From Calliopum simillimum (lineage: Eukaryota > Arthropoda > Insecta > Diptera > Lauxaniidae): 64,000 nucleotides of DNA. Location of the stretch: the NCBI GenBank assembly GCA_951812925.1, contig OX638372.1, forward strand, positions 39,182,245-39,246,244, read 5' to 3'. A program made the position numbers and the translations under genes. This document shows, piece by piece, positions 35,289 through 47,079 of this stretch (positions are counted from its first letter, which is position 1; every line of letters begins with the position of its first letter). The notes under the pieces were generated by a model. That model was given only the letters and a program-made list of their open reading frames with translations, was not told the DNA's origin and did no database searches.

Positions 35289-35942
35289 TAGTTTTAACTC
35301 GACGATATGGTATGTAACAAAAGTTTCATTTAACTCCCGAGAAAGAAAAATAATCGTGTGCAAATTCCAAAATTTGCTGTTTGAAAACTCAAACAGAGGC
35401 AAAAAATGGGTTAAGTTTAACCGGCCGATTTTTAAAGAGCCACTTAATATGTTTGTACACTGTTTGGTTAACATTATAGAATGTTTTCCAAATTTATGCA
35501 AAAATTTCCCTTTTGTACTTATTTTTAAAAATTTAAACCTTTTTATAAACATATAATACTTGTATGTATATAATTACTGTTTTGTTGCAGCAACATTCCA
35601 ACCTGCCGTCTCTAACGAACAATCGTAAATTGTATTTTTACTCAATTGCTGTACTTTAACCCACTTTTTTGCCATGCCGGCTGCTACTAATTGGTTGCTG
35701 CACTTCTCTTCCTGTCTGCCATTTGTTGTTTTTGTTGCAGTGCAACCAATTAAGCTGTTGAAACATTAAAATTTATAACTTGGCTTAAATAACATACATA
35801 CTTATTTACCAAAAATGTATCAACTGCTGTGTGCATACATTTTGCTTTGAAGTTTAATTTATAGGCGTCCTTTGCAAATTACAATTTTTACATACAAATA
35901 ACTTTGCAAACTTAAAATATATTTGATTTAATAGTTACTAAT
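35289..35942. other. No recognisable gene
   Basis: Spacer of average composition with TTGTTGCAG-type patches near 35,580 and 35,735; no exon recognised. Confidence 0.4.
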
Positions 35943-35977
35943 TTTGTTCTTTATATTTCTTTTCTTTACAGGTATGT
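35943..35977 (+). promoter_or_regulatory. Candidate recursive-splicing ratchet point
   Basis: The tract TTTATATTTCTTTTCTTTAC runs into AG|GTATGT with no exon between acceptor and donor (35,971/35,972). Together with the site at 4,332, 31.6 kb away on the same strand, the spacing suits ratchet points in a giant plus-strand intron. No plus-strand exon was found, so confidence stays moderate. Confidence 0.42.
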
Positions 35978-36024
35978 ACCAACAAACCATGCCACCCTGG
36001 ACATGTGAAATTTGTGCCATTTGC

Positions 36025-36412
36025 CTAAGTCAAGCCTGTTTCGAAATCCATCCGATTTCAATTAGGAAGCTTTTTGGTGAAAACGGTGAGTCGAACGATA
36101 AGAATTATCGGAATCTCTTTTGTCGAGGATTACAGGCTCTAAAGATAATATTGAGCTGCATTAACTAAAAAGTAACCGTTTAAGAAATATTCTTAACAAG
36201 CCGCAAAAAATCGAAAAATTCGGTTTTTTCGAATGATTCCTAAACGGTTACTTTTTCCTATATACAAAACAATATTATTTGTAGAATGTGTAATAATCCA
36301 CAGAAGAGAATCTCATTCTTTTAATTCGACTCATCGTTTTCACCAAAAAGCTTCCTAAATGAAAAGTAAATGAAACTACACGGATTATAGAATATGCCTG
36401 ACTAAGTTTCTA
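36025..36412. repeat. Foldback repeat, ~390 bp
   Basis: TAGGAAGCTTTTTGGTGAAAA at 36,063 pairs with TTTTCACCAAAAAGCTTCCTA near 36,340, and AAAAAGTAACCGTTTA pairs with TAAACGGTTACTTTTT near the loop. Weaker pairing extends outward to CCTAAGTCA / TGACTAAG. Confidence 0.8.
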
Positions 36413-36672
36413 AATATACGGTTTATTAAAAATAAAGGTAAAAGGTTAAAGTTTGGTTTTCGATTTTTTGTATGAAGTCAATTTCTTAAGTCGGTAGTAC
36501 CTATGTGTCAAATATCGATAGTGGTCATAAAATTGAGGGTGTTTTATTTTTTCAAGTAAATTCGCTAATGAAAACAATTTTTTTTTTTTTATATAAATAA
36601 AGTAAATGTGACACTTATAATCTCTTTTATTTTTTGGCGTGTTTTTGCAAGAAAATTTTGTGTTTATAAAAA

Positions 36673-37057
36673 CTAGAACCGCCCAATGGTCAAAATTTGA
36701 TCACAAATATATTAAATAATTTTGGTATTTTTGGACAGTTGTATCCCTGGTACAATGACAAATGTGAAATGAAAAGAAAACAAAAAACATTACGTCAGTG
36801 TCAGGCACCTTTTTGCCTTTCTCTTTGTGCTGTATCCTCTTTTCAGCTCTATGTGACCGCGTGTTTTATCGTTGTTAATACTGAAAAATTCGCATTTAGT
36901 TTTAACTGGCTTAAGGGCAAAATATTAAAATAATTTTAACGTTGTGCACATTTACGCACAAATACCTTTCTAATGGTGTACAATTCAAAGTCGTGCTCCA
37001 TTTCTAACATTGGAAAAAAGGTAGGACAAACTTTTGTCTTGCGTATTAATTTATAGA
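36673..37057 (-). mobile_element. Non-autonomous Helitron, copy H3
   Basis: Minus-sense CTAG end at 36,673 (next base T on that strand) with a palindromic GATCAAATTTTGACC hairpin upstream, and a TC start at 37,057 after A. It is 385 bp and colinear with H6 at 55 kb. Confidence 0.85.
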
Positions 37058-38447
37058 TATAGCTGAGCGCATCTGAAAATAATAAATATTTTAATTTATT
37101 GCATTTTAAAATTATATACTTATAATTTTTACTATGTGACACTCATGATAAAAGCTTGAGTGCAGTGGAATCAACTGGGAGAGTAGTACATTCATTGTAA
37201 TCGACTTGTGATACTGTGCCTTGTCTCACTTGAGAGTTACTTTAGCCCGCTAAAATATGTATGTAAAATTGTAAACAAACTAAATCCACTGCAACCCGCG
37301 AAACAAACGTCAGGTTGTCACTAAATTTTAATAGCGACTTTTTAAAGGTTTGTACTCGGACCGGGAAGTTACCAGCCGATGTAGTACGATGAGAAGTTTG
37401 ATTGTATTTTTCTTTTTTAGGTGGTGAAATTCTGTCTAAAAAATTGTGAAATTTTTGTTAGTTTTTGAGAAGAGTTTCGCTGTAACCGCTAGATGAAATG
37501 AGCGCATTTAAATTATTAAGCCTTACTCCAAACATCAGTATGGAAGTACACATTAGCAAATACAACATACTAAAACATAAAAGCTAAAAAAGTTATTTGG
37601 AATCTCAAAACTCATTTATTTTATAGATAAAACAAAAATGTATCACTATTCAATATGTAATATCTCACTAACATTCACCGAATGATTAAGTCAATAGACC
37701 ATTACAATGAATATGTGGGTTCGAATCCTAACCATGTGACAAATTTTCTAATTTTCTGCAAAAAAGAGTTGACTCAAGAGAATTCTTATTATTCATGGAA
37801 AATAAGAAAATTATATTTTAATGATAGATATTTCAAATTGTGATAAATTTTCATCATTTTATACGAAATTTTGTAAGATTTTTAAACTACAATTTTCTTC
37901 TTTTTTTTGAGAAGTAGCCTTTTTTTAATTTCTCCAAAATTGATAAAATTTCTTTGTGATAAAATTTCTCAGGAAATTAAATCAGAAAATTTTCTTTTCT
38001 TCAAAATCGGCTCATACTGCTTATTTATTTGTTTAGTGTAGAACGGCACTGGTTTGTAAAATTCATAATCAAAAGTCAATATTCAGAAATTTAATCAAAT
38101 TGATTTACTGAATAGAAAAATGTAAGGTTTTTACAAAAAAAAAAAGAATCTTTTTTTTTGAATTCTACGCAAATCCATAAATTAAAATGAGTTCTATTTT
38201 CAATTTTCTAACATTATCTGTAAAAAAGCTTTTGCTGTTTAAATTAAATCGAAAATATTATACAAAAAAAAGTATGACCATAATAATGATATTCCCACCA
38301 AATTTCATATTGTGGCTTCATATTCATAAATTAAATTTGAAAAGGTTTGGGGATGTTTCATTAGAATTCTGAGGAATTCAAGAACAAAAAAAAAAAAAAG
38401 AAGAGTTTAGCACATTTGTGAATGTGTTTGTAATAAATTTGTATATA
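37058..38447. other. No gene; isolated B-box-like motif
   Basis: GTGGGTTCGAATCCTAAC at about 37,717 has a four-of-five paired T arm and resembles a tRNA B box, but no convincing A box precedes it. The remainder is AT-rich spacer. Confidence 0.4.
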
Positions 38448-39315
38448 CCCAAGGGGAAAAGAAGTGCTTCAAAAACCCTTCTGAAGTGCATCCTTTTCAC
38501 CAATAAGCGCTTCCGCTCCGTAAGAACAATACTTTCTTTTTAACATTGCATGTCATAGGATGTAAGTGAGCAAAAGCTTACCGCAGCCTTACCAAAAAAG
38601 AGTTTTTAAAGCGCTTATTTGTAATGCTGCGGTAAGCGTTTTTTCAATAAAATTAAAAAAAAGAAAAAAAAAAAAAGAAAAAAAAAAAACTGGCCGCGCC
38701 AGGATTTGAATCCACGACCCTCCGCGTGCTAGATATTTTTTTCTTACATTTACCAACCCTTTAGACCGCTCCACCAACGCCCGATGATATGAAGAGGTAT
38801 TAAATTTGTATATTAAGCAAATGTTGTCCTGCAGCATTACATAGAATTATTGTGCAATCAGTTTCAATTCAAGTAAGCAAAAGTAAATAAAAATGAGAAA
38901 TTAAAATAGAAAAGTGAAATAAAAAAGGTTGAATAAAAAATATTTTAATAAAAAAATAAAATAAAGCAAAAACAAACAAAAAACCGGAAAAAAAATCACC
39001 CGGGCTGGGTTCGAACTCACGTTCGAATCATTGTGTAATCAATTTCAATTCGGTTAAACAAAAGTAAATTAATAAGAGAAAGGAAAAAAGAAAAGTGAAA
39101 TAAAAGATGTTGAATAAAAAAAATTTAATTAAAAAAAATAAAGCAAAAAAAAGTAAAAAAAAAGTAAAAACAAAATCTCCCGGGCTGGGTTCGAACTCAC
39201 GTTGTTCTTACTGCAGCCTTATAAAAAATCATTGTGATAGTGCTTCTCAATTTTTATGTGGACAAGCACTTTTGAAGTGCTTGGATCTGAAGCGCTAGAA
39301 ATTTTTCCTCTTGGG
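38448..39315. mobile_element. tRNA-module TIR element, copy T2
   Basis: An 868-bp element starting CCCAAGGGGAAAAGAAGTGC and ending with the inverted equivalent TTTTTCCTCTTGGG. Inside are an inverted pair AGCTTACCGCAG / CTGCGGTAAGC, an A-rich tract, a class-II-tRNA-like module on the minus strand (38,690-38,783) and two GGGTTCGAACTC modules each preceded by CCCGGGCT (39,000 and 39,180) within a partly duplicated A-rich block. The copy at 58.5 kb is the same element in opposite orientation. Confidence 0.72.
38690..38783 (-). ncRNA. tRNA-like pseudogene module (class II-like)
   Basis: Read on the minus strand: GGGCGTTGGTGGAGCGGTCT contains a perfect A box (TGGTGGAGCGG), and GGATTCAAATCC is a B box about 65 nt later, a spacing like Leu or Ser tRNAs with a long variable arm. 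The acceptor stem does not pair. Homologous modules occur at 50,519-50,690 and 58,870-58,980. Confidence 0.58.
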
Positions 39316-40068
39316 TAATATATACTATATATCTATTTGTGTAGCTATGTATGTTGATAACACAATTACTAACACGAGCATTTTGGTTCACTGAAAAAAA
39401 AAGTATCTTTCAATTTATTGTTGTTTCTTTTTTTGTTTTCTTTTTTTATTTGTGTCTTGTGCTTGTGGTTTCAAGTGATGACTTATGTCTTTCTGTGGTT
39501 ATACGCATGTTCATATCACTGATGTCACTCTGCAGTGATATAAAAATTAAGCTACACTTGAGCATAGATACTTATGATAAACAGGAAATAAATTAGTCAA
39601 TAAATTGTTTGGGGTATTCTTTTTCCTTGCAGGCTACTGCCTCTTTCCACTCCTTGATATTTGCCATATACATACTTTGAACTGAACTAAAACTTGCGCA
39701 AACTTTGCGACAATTTGGAAAACTGATTTAATTTGTTTTTCATATTTTTCTTTTTGTATTATTAACTTTGTTAACAAAAGGATGTCAAGTGTTTTTTTAT
39801 TAACAAAAAAGAAAAAAAACTTTTTAGTAATTGTAGTAAAAAATATTCATTTAGTAGGTATAAATGAAACGTAATAGACCAGATAATATAATGTTCAATA
39901 TTCATATTTGGGATGTTCTTTTTGAAACCGGCTACCAAAAATTCTATGGATCAAACGCCTTTATATGGGTCATTTATTTTAACTGAGATGATCTACTTTT
40001 TTAAAGGTTTCCATATGATAGATATAAAATTGTCGTATTAAGAATGGCGCACGGTTGCATTTTGGTTT
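39316..40068. other. No recognisable gene; isolated acceptor-like site
   Basis: TTCTTTTTCCTTGCAG at 39,618-39,633 is a good 3' splice site sequence, but the following frame closes after 15 codons and no donor is obvious. Confidence 0.4.
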
Positions 40069-40069
40069 C

Positions 40070-40868
40070 AAAAAAATCATTGAGGGGTTGCATGAAACTG
40101 ATTAACATTTTCATGCAACTCAGTGGTGTATTTATATAAACTAGAATCGCCAGTGGTCAAAATTCGACCACGAATGTATTAAATAATTTTGGTAATTTTT
40201 GGACACTTTAAGTACTTTGTTTTGTTTTTTGGTACGAAATAGAAAAGCTCATTTATTATCCCTAGTATAAATCAAGCGAAATATAAACAAAACAAAAAAC
40301 ATGAAAAAATGTCAAATTAAAAAGGTGCCGTTATACTTTTTTCTAAAAAATCATATTTTTCTTCGAAAAAATGAGAGAGAGTCATTTAAAGGTTGCATGA
40401 AACTGATTAACTTCTTCTTGCAACTCGGTGGTGTCTTTACATAAACTAGAATCGCCAGTGGTCAAAATTCGACCACGAATGTATTAAAGAATTTTGGTAC
40501 TTTTTGGACAATTTTAGTACTTTTTTTTTGTTATTTGGTACGAAATAGAAAAGCTCATTTATCATCCCTAATATAATTCAAGTTAAATATAAACAAACCA
40601 AAATACATGAAGTCAGTGCTATGCTTTTTGTCTTTCCCTTTGTGCTGTATCCTTTTTTCAGCTCTGTGTGCCCGTGTATTTTATTGTAGTTAATATTGAA
40701 AACTTATCTATAATTTTGCCTGGCTTAAACTCAAAATATCAACATAATTTTAACTTTGTGCACATCTACACATAAATACCTTTCCAATGGTGTATAATTT
40801 AAAGTCGTACTCCATTTCTAACATAGCAAAAAAAGATGGACAAGTTTTTGCTCTGCGTATTAATATAT
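40070..40868 (-). mobile_element. Tandemly duplicated Helitron ends, copies H4 and H5
   Basis: CTAG ends on the minus strand at 40,141 and 40,446 are 305 bp apart, each preceded (minus sense) by the perfect hairpin GTGGTCGAATTTTGACCAC and CTGGCGATT. The outside flank (GGTTGCATGAAACTGATTAAC) is repeated too, so flank and 3' end were duplicated together. H4 is cut off near 40,300. H5 runs to about 40,868, where its TC start is replaced by the Tc1-like end. Confidence 0.82.
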
Positions 40869-40869
40869 A

Positions 40870-40905
40870 CAGCTTTGGCCAAAAGTATAAAGCACCCCAA
40901 AAAAT
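40870..40905 (+). mobile_element. Tc1/mariner-like terminal fragment
   Basis: CAGCTTTGGCCAAAAGTATA follows a TA exactly where the Helitron H5 5' end should be. The GGCCAAAAGTAT.AGCACC pattern is typical of Tc1-type ends. No matching second end was found, so only one end or a solo fragment is claimed. Confidence 0.45.
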
Positions 40906-42343
40906 GCAAACTTCATGTTTTTCTAATTGAGAAATGAATAAATGCTTATCATAAATACGATGCCGGGTTCATTAACCATTACATAAAAGAATAAGCGACA
41001 TTTTTATAAGGACATAAAACAAATTGTGACAAAAGGCAAATTGAAAAATTCATAGATTTTCTTCAACAAAGTTATTTTTGTCAAAAGAGCGGAAATAACC
41101 TCGGCTAAAATAAACGAACCATTAAAATTCGACAGAAGAGGCTACAAATTTCACAAAAACCTTCCCTTACTTCAAACATTCAAATGTTTAAAGGCGATAA
41201 AAAGAAAAAGCCCAAAATTTTAAACAGTTTCTGTTCTTACAAAATTGTTTTTCACTCTCTTTACATTTTAATTCAATTTACGTCACAGCTTTGGTACACA
41301 TACAACCGACCGGCCATTGCTACCAATTGTCGTTTGTTTGCGCACGTGATAGCAGCTTATCAACCAATACTACAAAAACAAGTTTATTTATTTTTGCTTA
41401 TACTTGAGTACCTACCAACTACACCAATGTGGCCAAAAGGACTTTGAATAGAAAAAGGGTCTTGGTAGAAATAAAAAATTCACTTAATTAGATGGCGTCA
41501 AAGGCAGTGCAGTCTGGACTTTAATTTAAGAAGTATGTTGCTGATTGGCATGACGCTGTGGAAAAAAAAGCAACAAAAAAAAAGGTTAATTGAAATGTTG
41601 CGTAATTCAATGAGGTACCAACTACCTTAATAATAAAAAGGTGAAGAATTCATTCGATCGTAAGAATAAGCAAACATTAGCGATTAACTTTTTTTTCGCC
41701 GCTGTGAAATGAGCTTATTAATTTTGACCTTTCATAAAATGTTGCTACTTTTTTATGGGAAATATTTAATAACAACATAAAACATTTTAGTTTATTTTCA
41801 CACTTTTGGATACTTAAAGAAAACTCTCCTTTTAACCCAAAAGTTGCAATAAATAAATTACCCATTCTCCGTTGCACGAAACAGTAAATAACACTGACAC
41901 ACAAAGTAAAATAAAAATGGAATAAGTTTTTCACTAGACATGCGAAACATTACGTACTTTTTGACGTGGTCAGATTTACTTCTAAAGTAGGATCTTAAGA
42001 CATCCTAACAAGTTGAAGTTTAAGAAACGCTGTTGGCGAAGTTAGATTTTTTGTAATGTCATCAAATGGCACTAATCTTCCTTATCGAACTGTTCCTATA
42101 AACTTTTCTGATTGAACCCTCTCTTTTCGAATTATCACCATGCTCAATTTTAGCAAGTGCAGAGACACCAGATGTTTTCAACATTTGTTGTAACTTGTGG
42201 AGTTTTTGCACGTATTTCTCCATTTCTTCATTAGAATTAGAAAAGGGTTGGAATTCACTCACCAAATGTCAACGCGGTCTATAAGGCCTATTATGCTAAC
42301 CCTGATAAGACTTAATTAGAAGTCAGTCAAATGGCATTAATGG
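40906..42343. other. No recognisable gene
   Basis: Spacer, possibly the remainder of the Tc1-like insertion. A minus-strand frame at 42,062-42,265 has a charged stretch (NEEMEKYVQKLHKLQQML) but no recognised family; it may belong to the neighbouring retroelement relic. Confidence 0.35.
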
Positions 42344-43015
42344 ATGCCAGTATGGCCCATAGCGGCTAGGCGTCTACCTCGAAAAAGTAAAGAATTCTGT
42401 ATCTTGTTAGACTATCACAGTGTCATAGAATATGTGCTGCTGTTTACTTTTCTGCACTACAGAATGTTAGTGAAATGTGTCCTTACTGGGCAGTGTTCGA
42501 TGAGAAATCCTATAACAGTCCATAAACCTTTCCTGTTCAGCTTAAGCAACTGTTTTGAACTTTGTTTGGAAATTCTGGGCATAATTTTTCTTCTTGCACT
42601 TTTCAGTCCATCAAATTAACATTGAGTAAAGTTAGCCTTGATCTTGAGTCTTGGTAATTTTTCGAGACCATGACGTTGATATAATTTCAAGGCCAAGACT
42701 GCTAAGGTCCTAAAAGTTGTGTTGAGAATTCATTCCCAATGAGATTATCTTCATTTTCTTTACCTTCAATTCCACTATTTCAAGGTATCCACTTGAGATG
42801 AACCTTATTTCGGAAGGCGAGTCTGATTAGTAGTTGACAGCACTCCAAAATTAACAACGATGTAATTTTGAATGAGTTTAAAAATGTCGCTTTGCTGACT
42901 GATAGAATAAAGATGTTTATTCCACTGGGATGCCATTTTTCATATTCCCACAGACTAAGCTCGATTGCATGCTCTTCAGCCTGAAACACTGAGACTCTGA
43001 TTCACAGTAATTAGT
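42344..43015 (-). pseudogene. I-group non-LTR retrotransposon relic: RNase H and C-terminus
   Basis: On the minus strand, VSVFQAEEHAIELSLW at about 43,005-42,950 matches the conserved VFQAE...I motif of RNase H domains in I/LOA/R1-type elements; E is a catalytic residue. INIFILSVSKAT follows, where the usual SDS has become SVS, so a catalytic Asp is lost. NKVHLKWIP then a stop and NSGIEG matches the usual VHLxWVPGHxGIxGNExAD end of the domain. Further on, LNRKGLWTVIGFLIEHCPVR and THFTNIL align with the GxLTGHCPLRxHL segment before the terminal zinc-binding CxxC-H-C region, broken by several stops. Reverse transcriptase and endonuclease are absent; the 5' side stops just before the hAT element at 43.1 kb. 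It is a 5'-truncated dead copy. The exact clade is uncertain. Confidence 0.75.
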
Positions 43016-43091
43016 TGACAAGGGCTTAACCAACAACATTTTTTCATTCATTAGTTAACCATTAGTTAAACGCTCAAATTTCATTGGTTAA

Positions 43092-44651
43092 TAGAGGTGT
43101 TTAAAGAATGTATGGAGATCCTTAGTAACAACATTTTGATACTTGACACCCCTCAATTTTGTGAGGTTAGAAAAAAAAATTAGTTTGCAAAAAATTTTTG
43201 GGGGTGGGGTGAGGGTAAAGGTTGGCGCATCGAGGTCAAAGGTGAGAGAAAAAGAGAAAAAACTTGTATACAGCCCTACAAATGCTTAGGAGTCACCTCT
43301 AGAGGGGTCCAATGTATGACCGACCCACATTATTTCCCCCCCCAACATTTTTGCCAAACATACTTACCCCCTATCTCTAACCTCTAAGGGGGTTCCTATA
43401 CAAAATTGACATTAGAAAATCGACCCCCACCTTTCCCTGGGTGCCCCTAGATGTGTCAAATGTATGACTGGTCCCTAATATTTTTTCCTCCCCAACATTT
43501 TTTCCCAACATACTTACCCTCTATTTCTGACTCTTTAGGTAACTCCCTTACAAAATAGATGTCATAGACATGAAAAATATGGAAAAAAAATCGTCAAATA
43601 GGCCCATAACTGCTCAGAAGTCACTCCTAGAGGAGTCAAATATATGACCGACCCCCATTAGCCCCCCTCCAAAGTTTTTTCTCATTTCCAATCCTTAAGG
43701 GGGTTCCCATACAAAGTTACTGTTGTTATATAAAATGCCCCCACTGCCCTAACTGATCCACGGGTACTCCTAAAAGAGTCAAATGTATGACCGACCCCCA
43801 TTATTTTTTCAGGACCTTCATTTTTCCCCCACCTAGTTACCCCCTATTTTCAACCCTGAAACGGGCTGCCATACAATTTTTTTTTTATAAATTTTCCTAG
43901 AAATAATAGGGGTCGGTCATACATAGACCCTTCTAAAAATGTCAATTTTGTATGGAAGCCCCCTTAGGGGTTAGAGATAAGAGGTAGGTATGCTTGGTAA
44001 AAATGTTGGGGTTGAAAAAATAATGTGGGTCAGTCATACATTTGAACCCTCTAGAGCTGGCCCCTCTTGTATGGCTGTAAGTAAATCGTTTCTACTTTTC
44101 TCTCATCTTTGACCTCGATGCGCCAATCCTTATCCTTACCCCACCCCAAAAATTTTTTTGCATCCCCCACTGCCCTAACTGATCCACGGGTACTCCTAAA
44201 AGAGTCAAATGTATGACCGACCCCCATTATTTTTTCAGGACCTTCATTTTTCCCCCACCTACTTACCCCCTATTTTCAACCCTGAAAGGGGCTGCCATAC
44301 AATTTTTTTTTTATAAATTTTCCTAGAAATAATAGGGGTCGGTCATACATAGACCCTTCTAAAAATGTCAATTTTGTATGGAAGCCCCCTTAGGGGTTAG
44401 AGATAAGAGGTAGGTATGCTTGGTAAAAATGTTGGGGTTGAAAAAATAATGTGGGTCAGTCATACATTTGAACCCTCTAGAGGTGGCCCCTCTTGTATGG
44501 CTGTAAGTAAATCGTTTCTACTTTTCTCTCATCTTTGACCTCGATGCGCCAACCCTTATCCTTACCCCACCCCAAAAATTTTTTTCCATCCTCACGAAAT
44601 TGAGGGGTGTCAAGTATCAAAATCCAAAATTCGTGCACTAAAACACCCCTA
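43092..44651. mobile_element. 1,560-bp hAT-type element with perfect 8-bp duplication
   Basis: The ends TAGAGGTGTTTAAAG and, inverted, TAGGGGTGTTTTAG are flanked by ttggttaa at 43,084-43,091 and 44,652-44,659. Subterminal inverted blocks (GATACTTGACACCCCTCAAT, GCGCATCGAGGTCAAAG) continue the TIR for over 150 bp. The interior is an array of roughly 170-195 bp units (ATGTATGACCGACCC, CTTACCCCCTAT, CCATACAA) followed by a 426-bp tandem duplication. No transposase frame is present. Confidence 0.87.
43738..44589. repeat. Recent 426-bp tandem duplication inside the hAT element
   Basis: 43,738-44,163 and 44,164-44,589 differ at only about four to six positions that I can see (for example CACCTAGTTAC against CACCTACTTAC). 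Each half contains both orientations of the element's internal unit. Confidence 0.9.
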
Positions 44652-46950
44652 TTGGTTAACCATTAGTCAACTAGCAGTTCATGCTGAAGAAATAGAAATA
44701 ACATAAGTTTTGTGAAAATTCTAAAAATGTTTTCAGACGTGGAAAATTTTCAATCTGATATCGAAAGCTATGCAGATATTGACGAAATTTGGAATACATA
44801 TTGTAGTCAGTTTTGGATTCACGAATTTCTTTTTCAACTAAGGCCCGTTTTCACAATGTCTGGTTAAGAAATAATCAGAACTGTAACTGACAGATTTCTG
44901 TGAAAAACTCTTGATTAAAGTTCCGATAAGTGCTTAACCAAACATTGAGAAAACAGCGCTAAGTATAACTAGATTTAACCTGATGCAAAAATTATTTTTA
45001 TCAACGGCATTGAAAAATATAATGTTTTCGAACTATCAAGCTAACATAACACTCTGTGTAGGTAGCTCTTCTATAAACAATATTTTCCAAAGAAATACAT
45101 AAGTTTAATATATGGAAATGATCTTAAAATAATAACGAACAAAATCCTATCATGCGTAGTATGGAAACAAGAGAATGTGACCTTTTCTTTGCAGCACATG
45201 CAACAGGGTTGAACCCATTCACAATTGTGAAAAACTCAAGTGTTTTGTAATGAATTTCATGATTGAAGTGAAGGCGAAAGGATTCGATTGCAAGGCACAC
45301 ACGCACATTGATGGATTTCAATTAAATTCATTATGACTAGCTGATATCATATACTTACGTAAATATCAAAGGTTGAGTAAGTATTGTGTGTTCATATATG
45401 GAAACATATTGTAAACTTAGCAATAACCAAGTATTCACTTCGTTTTACTTACATGACGAAAATTCAAAAACCGCAAACATTTTTGTCCATTTTTAATTGT
45501 GCAGTACACCACTGTGCATGAATGTTTTCTTTTATCTTTTTTTCTGTTAACAAAAACTATTATTCAATTAGAAAACAATTCATTTTTTATGTTATTTTAT
45601 AACAATTTTGCTGAAAAATTTGCATATTTTTGCAAAGAAATAAAATTAAGTTCATGTTTTCCCACATCATGAAAACATCATCATCCTGTGTTGTTCGTAT
45701 GTAGCACTACCACTAGTTACATATGTACAACAAAAACGCCTTCCACACTGTCAACTTGCAACACCCACTGTGTGGCAACTCTTTGTATTGCTTTTGCGGC
45801 TGCTGCTAATAATAAGACCATGTCATAAAACAATAGAGTTGCCAACCAGATTTAATTGCGTCGTTTGGTAGCCAACAACAAAGCAAACAGCAGCAGCAAC
45901 AATGCAACTTTGCAACAATTTAGCATACGAACAAGTACACGTAATTACATTACATTTCATACAATTTATCCATTTTTCTATTGTTTTTATTGTCTGAATT
46001 TGAAATGCAACAAATTGCTATTAATTTTGCAAAATGTTGAGAAAAAAAAAAAAAAAATTCAATAACTTTAATCCAAAATAACCGTATAATGGGTGGAGTT
46101 GAATATTCACAGACTCAGTGGAGGCGGCTATTGACGCCTGCATTCGATTTCTTTATAAGTAACGATAGACGCCATTAGTGTAATCTTATTGAGTCACATT
46201 CAGATCATTGGAACGACGTTTTGTATTATCTACCAATTTCTCATAAATTTGACAAAATTACAGCGAATCAGATATATGTAATTTGTGATAGCACACATAA
46301 AGTTATTTGACCTTGGAAGTGCTTTTTCGAAACCGAACTTTATTTAACTTTATTTTAATCAATTTTAAGATGTTTTAAGGAGCTACATTTCTTAGAAGGT
46401 CACACAAGGTTACGAAAATTTCGAAGGACTTACACGTTTTGTGGAATACCACAATGAATCATAAACATACTGTTGTCCCCATTAGTTTCTTTATCTCCCC
46501 GTTCAAAACTAAGTACTTCATTATGCACGGTCAGTAACAAGTGACTTCAACTCTTTCCAGCATTTCCGCGATTCACACTTTTTTTTTGTCTTTTTGTCTT
46601 CGGACATTGCCATTGGGCCATCAAATTTCCATAGCTCTAGTGTTTCTAATTGGGAAAGGGGTGGGAAGAACCTGCTGAATTACACAGTGCAACATTTTTC
46701 AAGTCATTGACGGTGAACTAAAATCCGTTTTAAAGCGTCAATAGTACTCGCCGAAACAATTAATTCTGCCAGAGCGTTTTGCAAAGTTGGCTAACATAAG
46801 GATTTTATGGTCATTTTTGCGATTTTAGGGCACTAGATGAATTTTTTTCGGTTAAGTTTGTTCGGCATTTTTTTTCTTCTATTCAATAGCTACAACATTG
46901 CTGAAGTCATCAAAACAATATTTTCGGATAATTATAATTATCCAGCTGAA
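44652..46950. other. No recognisable gene
   Basis: Spacer with CAGCAGCAGCAACA-like triplets near 45,890. Short frames do not look coding. Confidence 0.45.
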
Positions 46951-46954
46951 AATT

Positions 46955-47038
46955 GCAACTTTTTGCCTCAAATTGGATTTTGAGCGATTTTTCGATTTTT
47001 ACATATGGAGATATAGCCAATTTGAGGCAAAAAGTTGC
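46955..47038. repeat. Perfect 22-bp hairpin
   Basis: GCAACTTTTTGCCTCAAATT at 46,955 (extending to 46,976) and its exact complement at 47,017-47,038 enclose a 40-base loop. It lies just left of a tRNA-module element fragment. Confidence 0.9.
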
Positions 47039-47079
47039 TATATCTCGGTAACGAGCCGAGTTAAATAAAAAAATACATA

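Noticed and set aside
33478..35291. Two long antiparallel frames starting MFVFFYIRKNPFFFK at 33,759 (-) and 34,920 (+)
   Set aside because: They are mirror images produced by the palindrome and run through a TATATG microsatellite; low complexity, no domain.
39618..39680. Exon starting after TTCCTTGCAG
   Set aside because: Good acceptor, but the frame stops after 15 codons and no donor follows.
42062..42265. 67-codon minus-strand frame with a charged helix-like stretch
   Set aside because: No recognised family, no flanking exon structure; near the retroelement relic and probably part of it.
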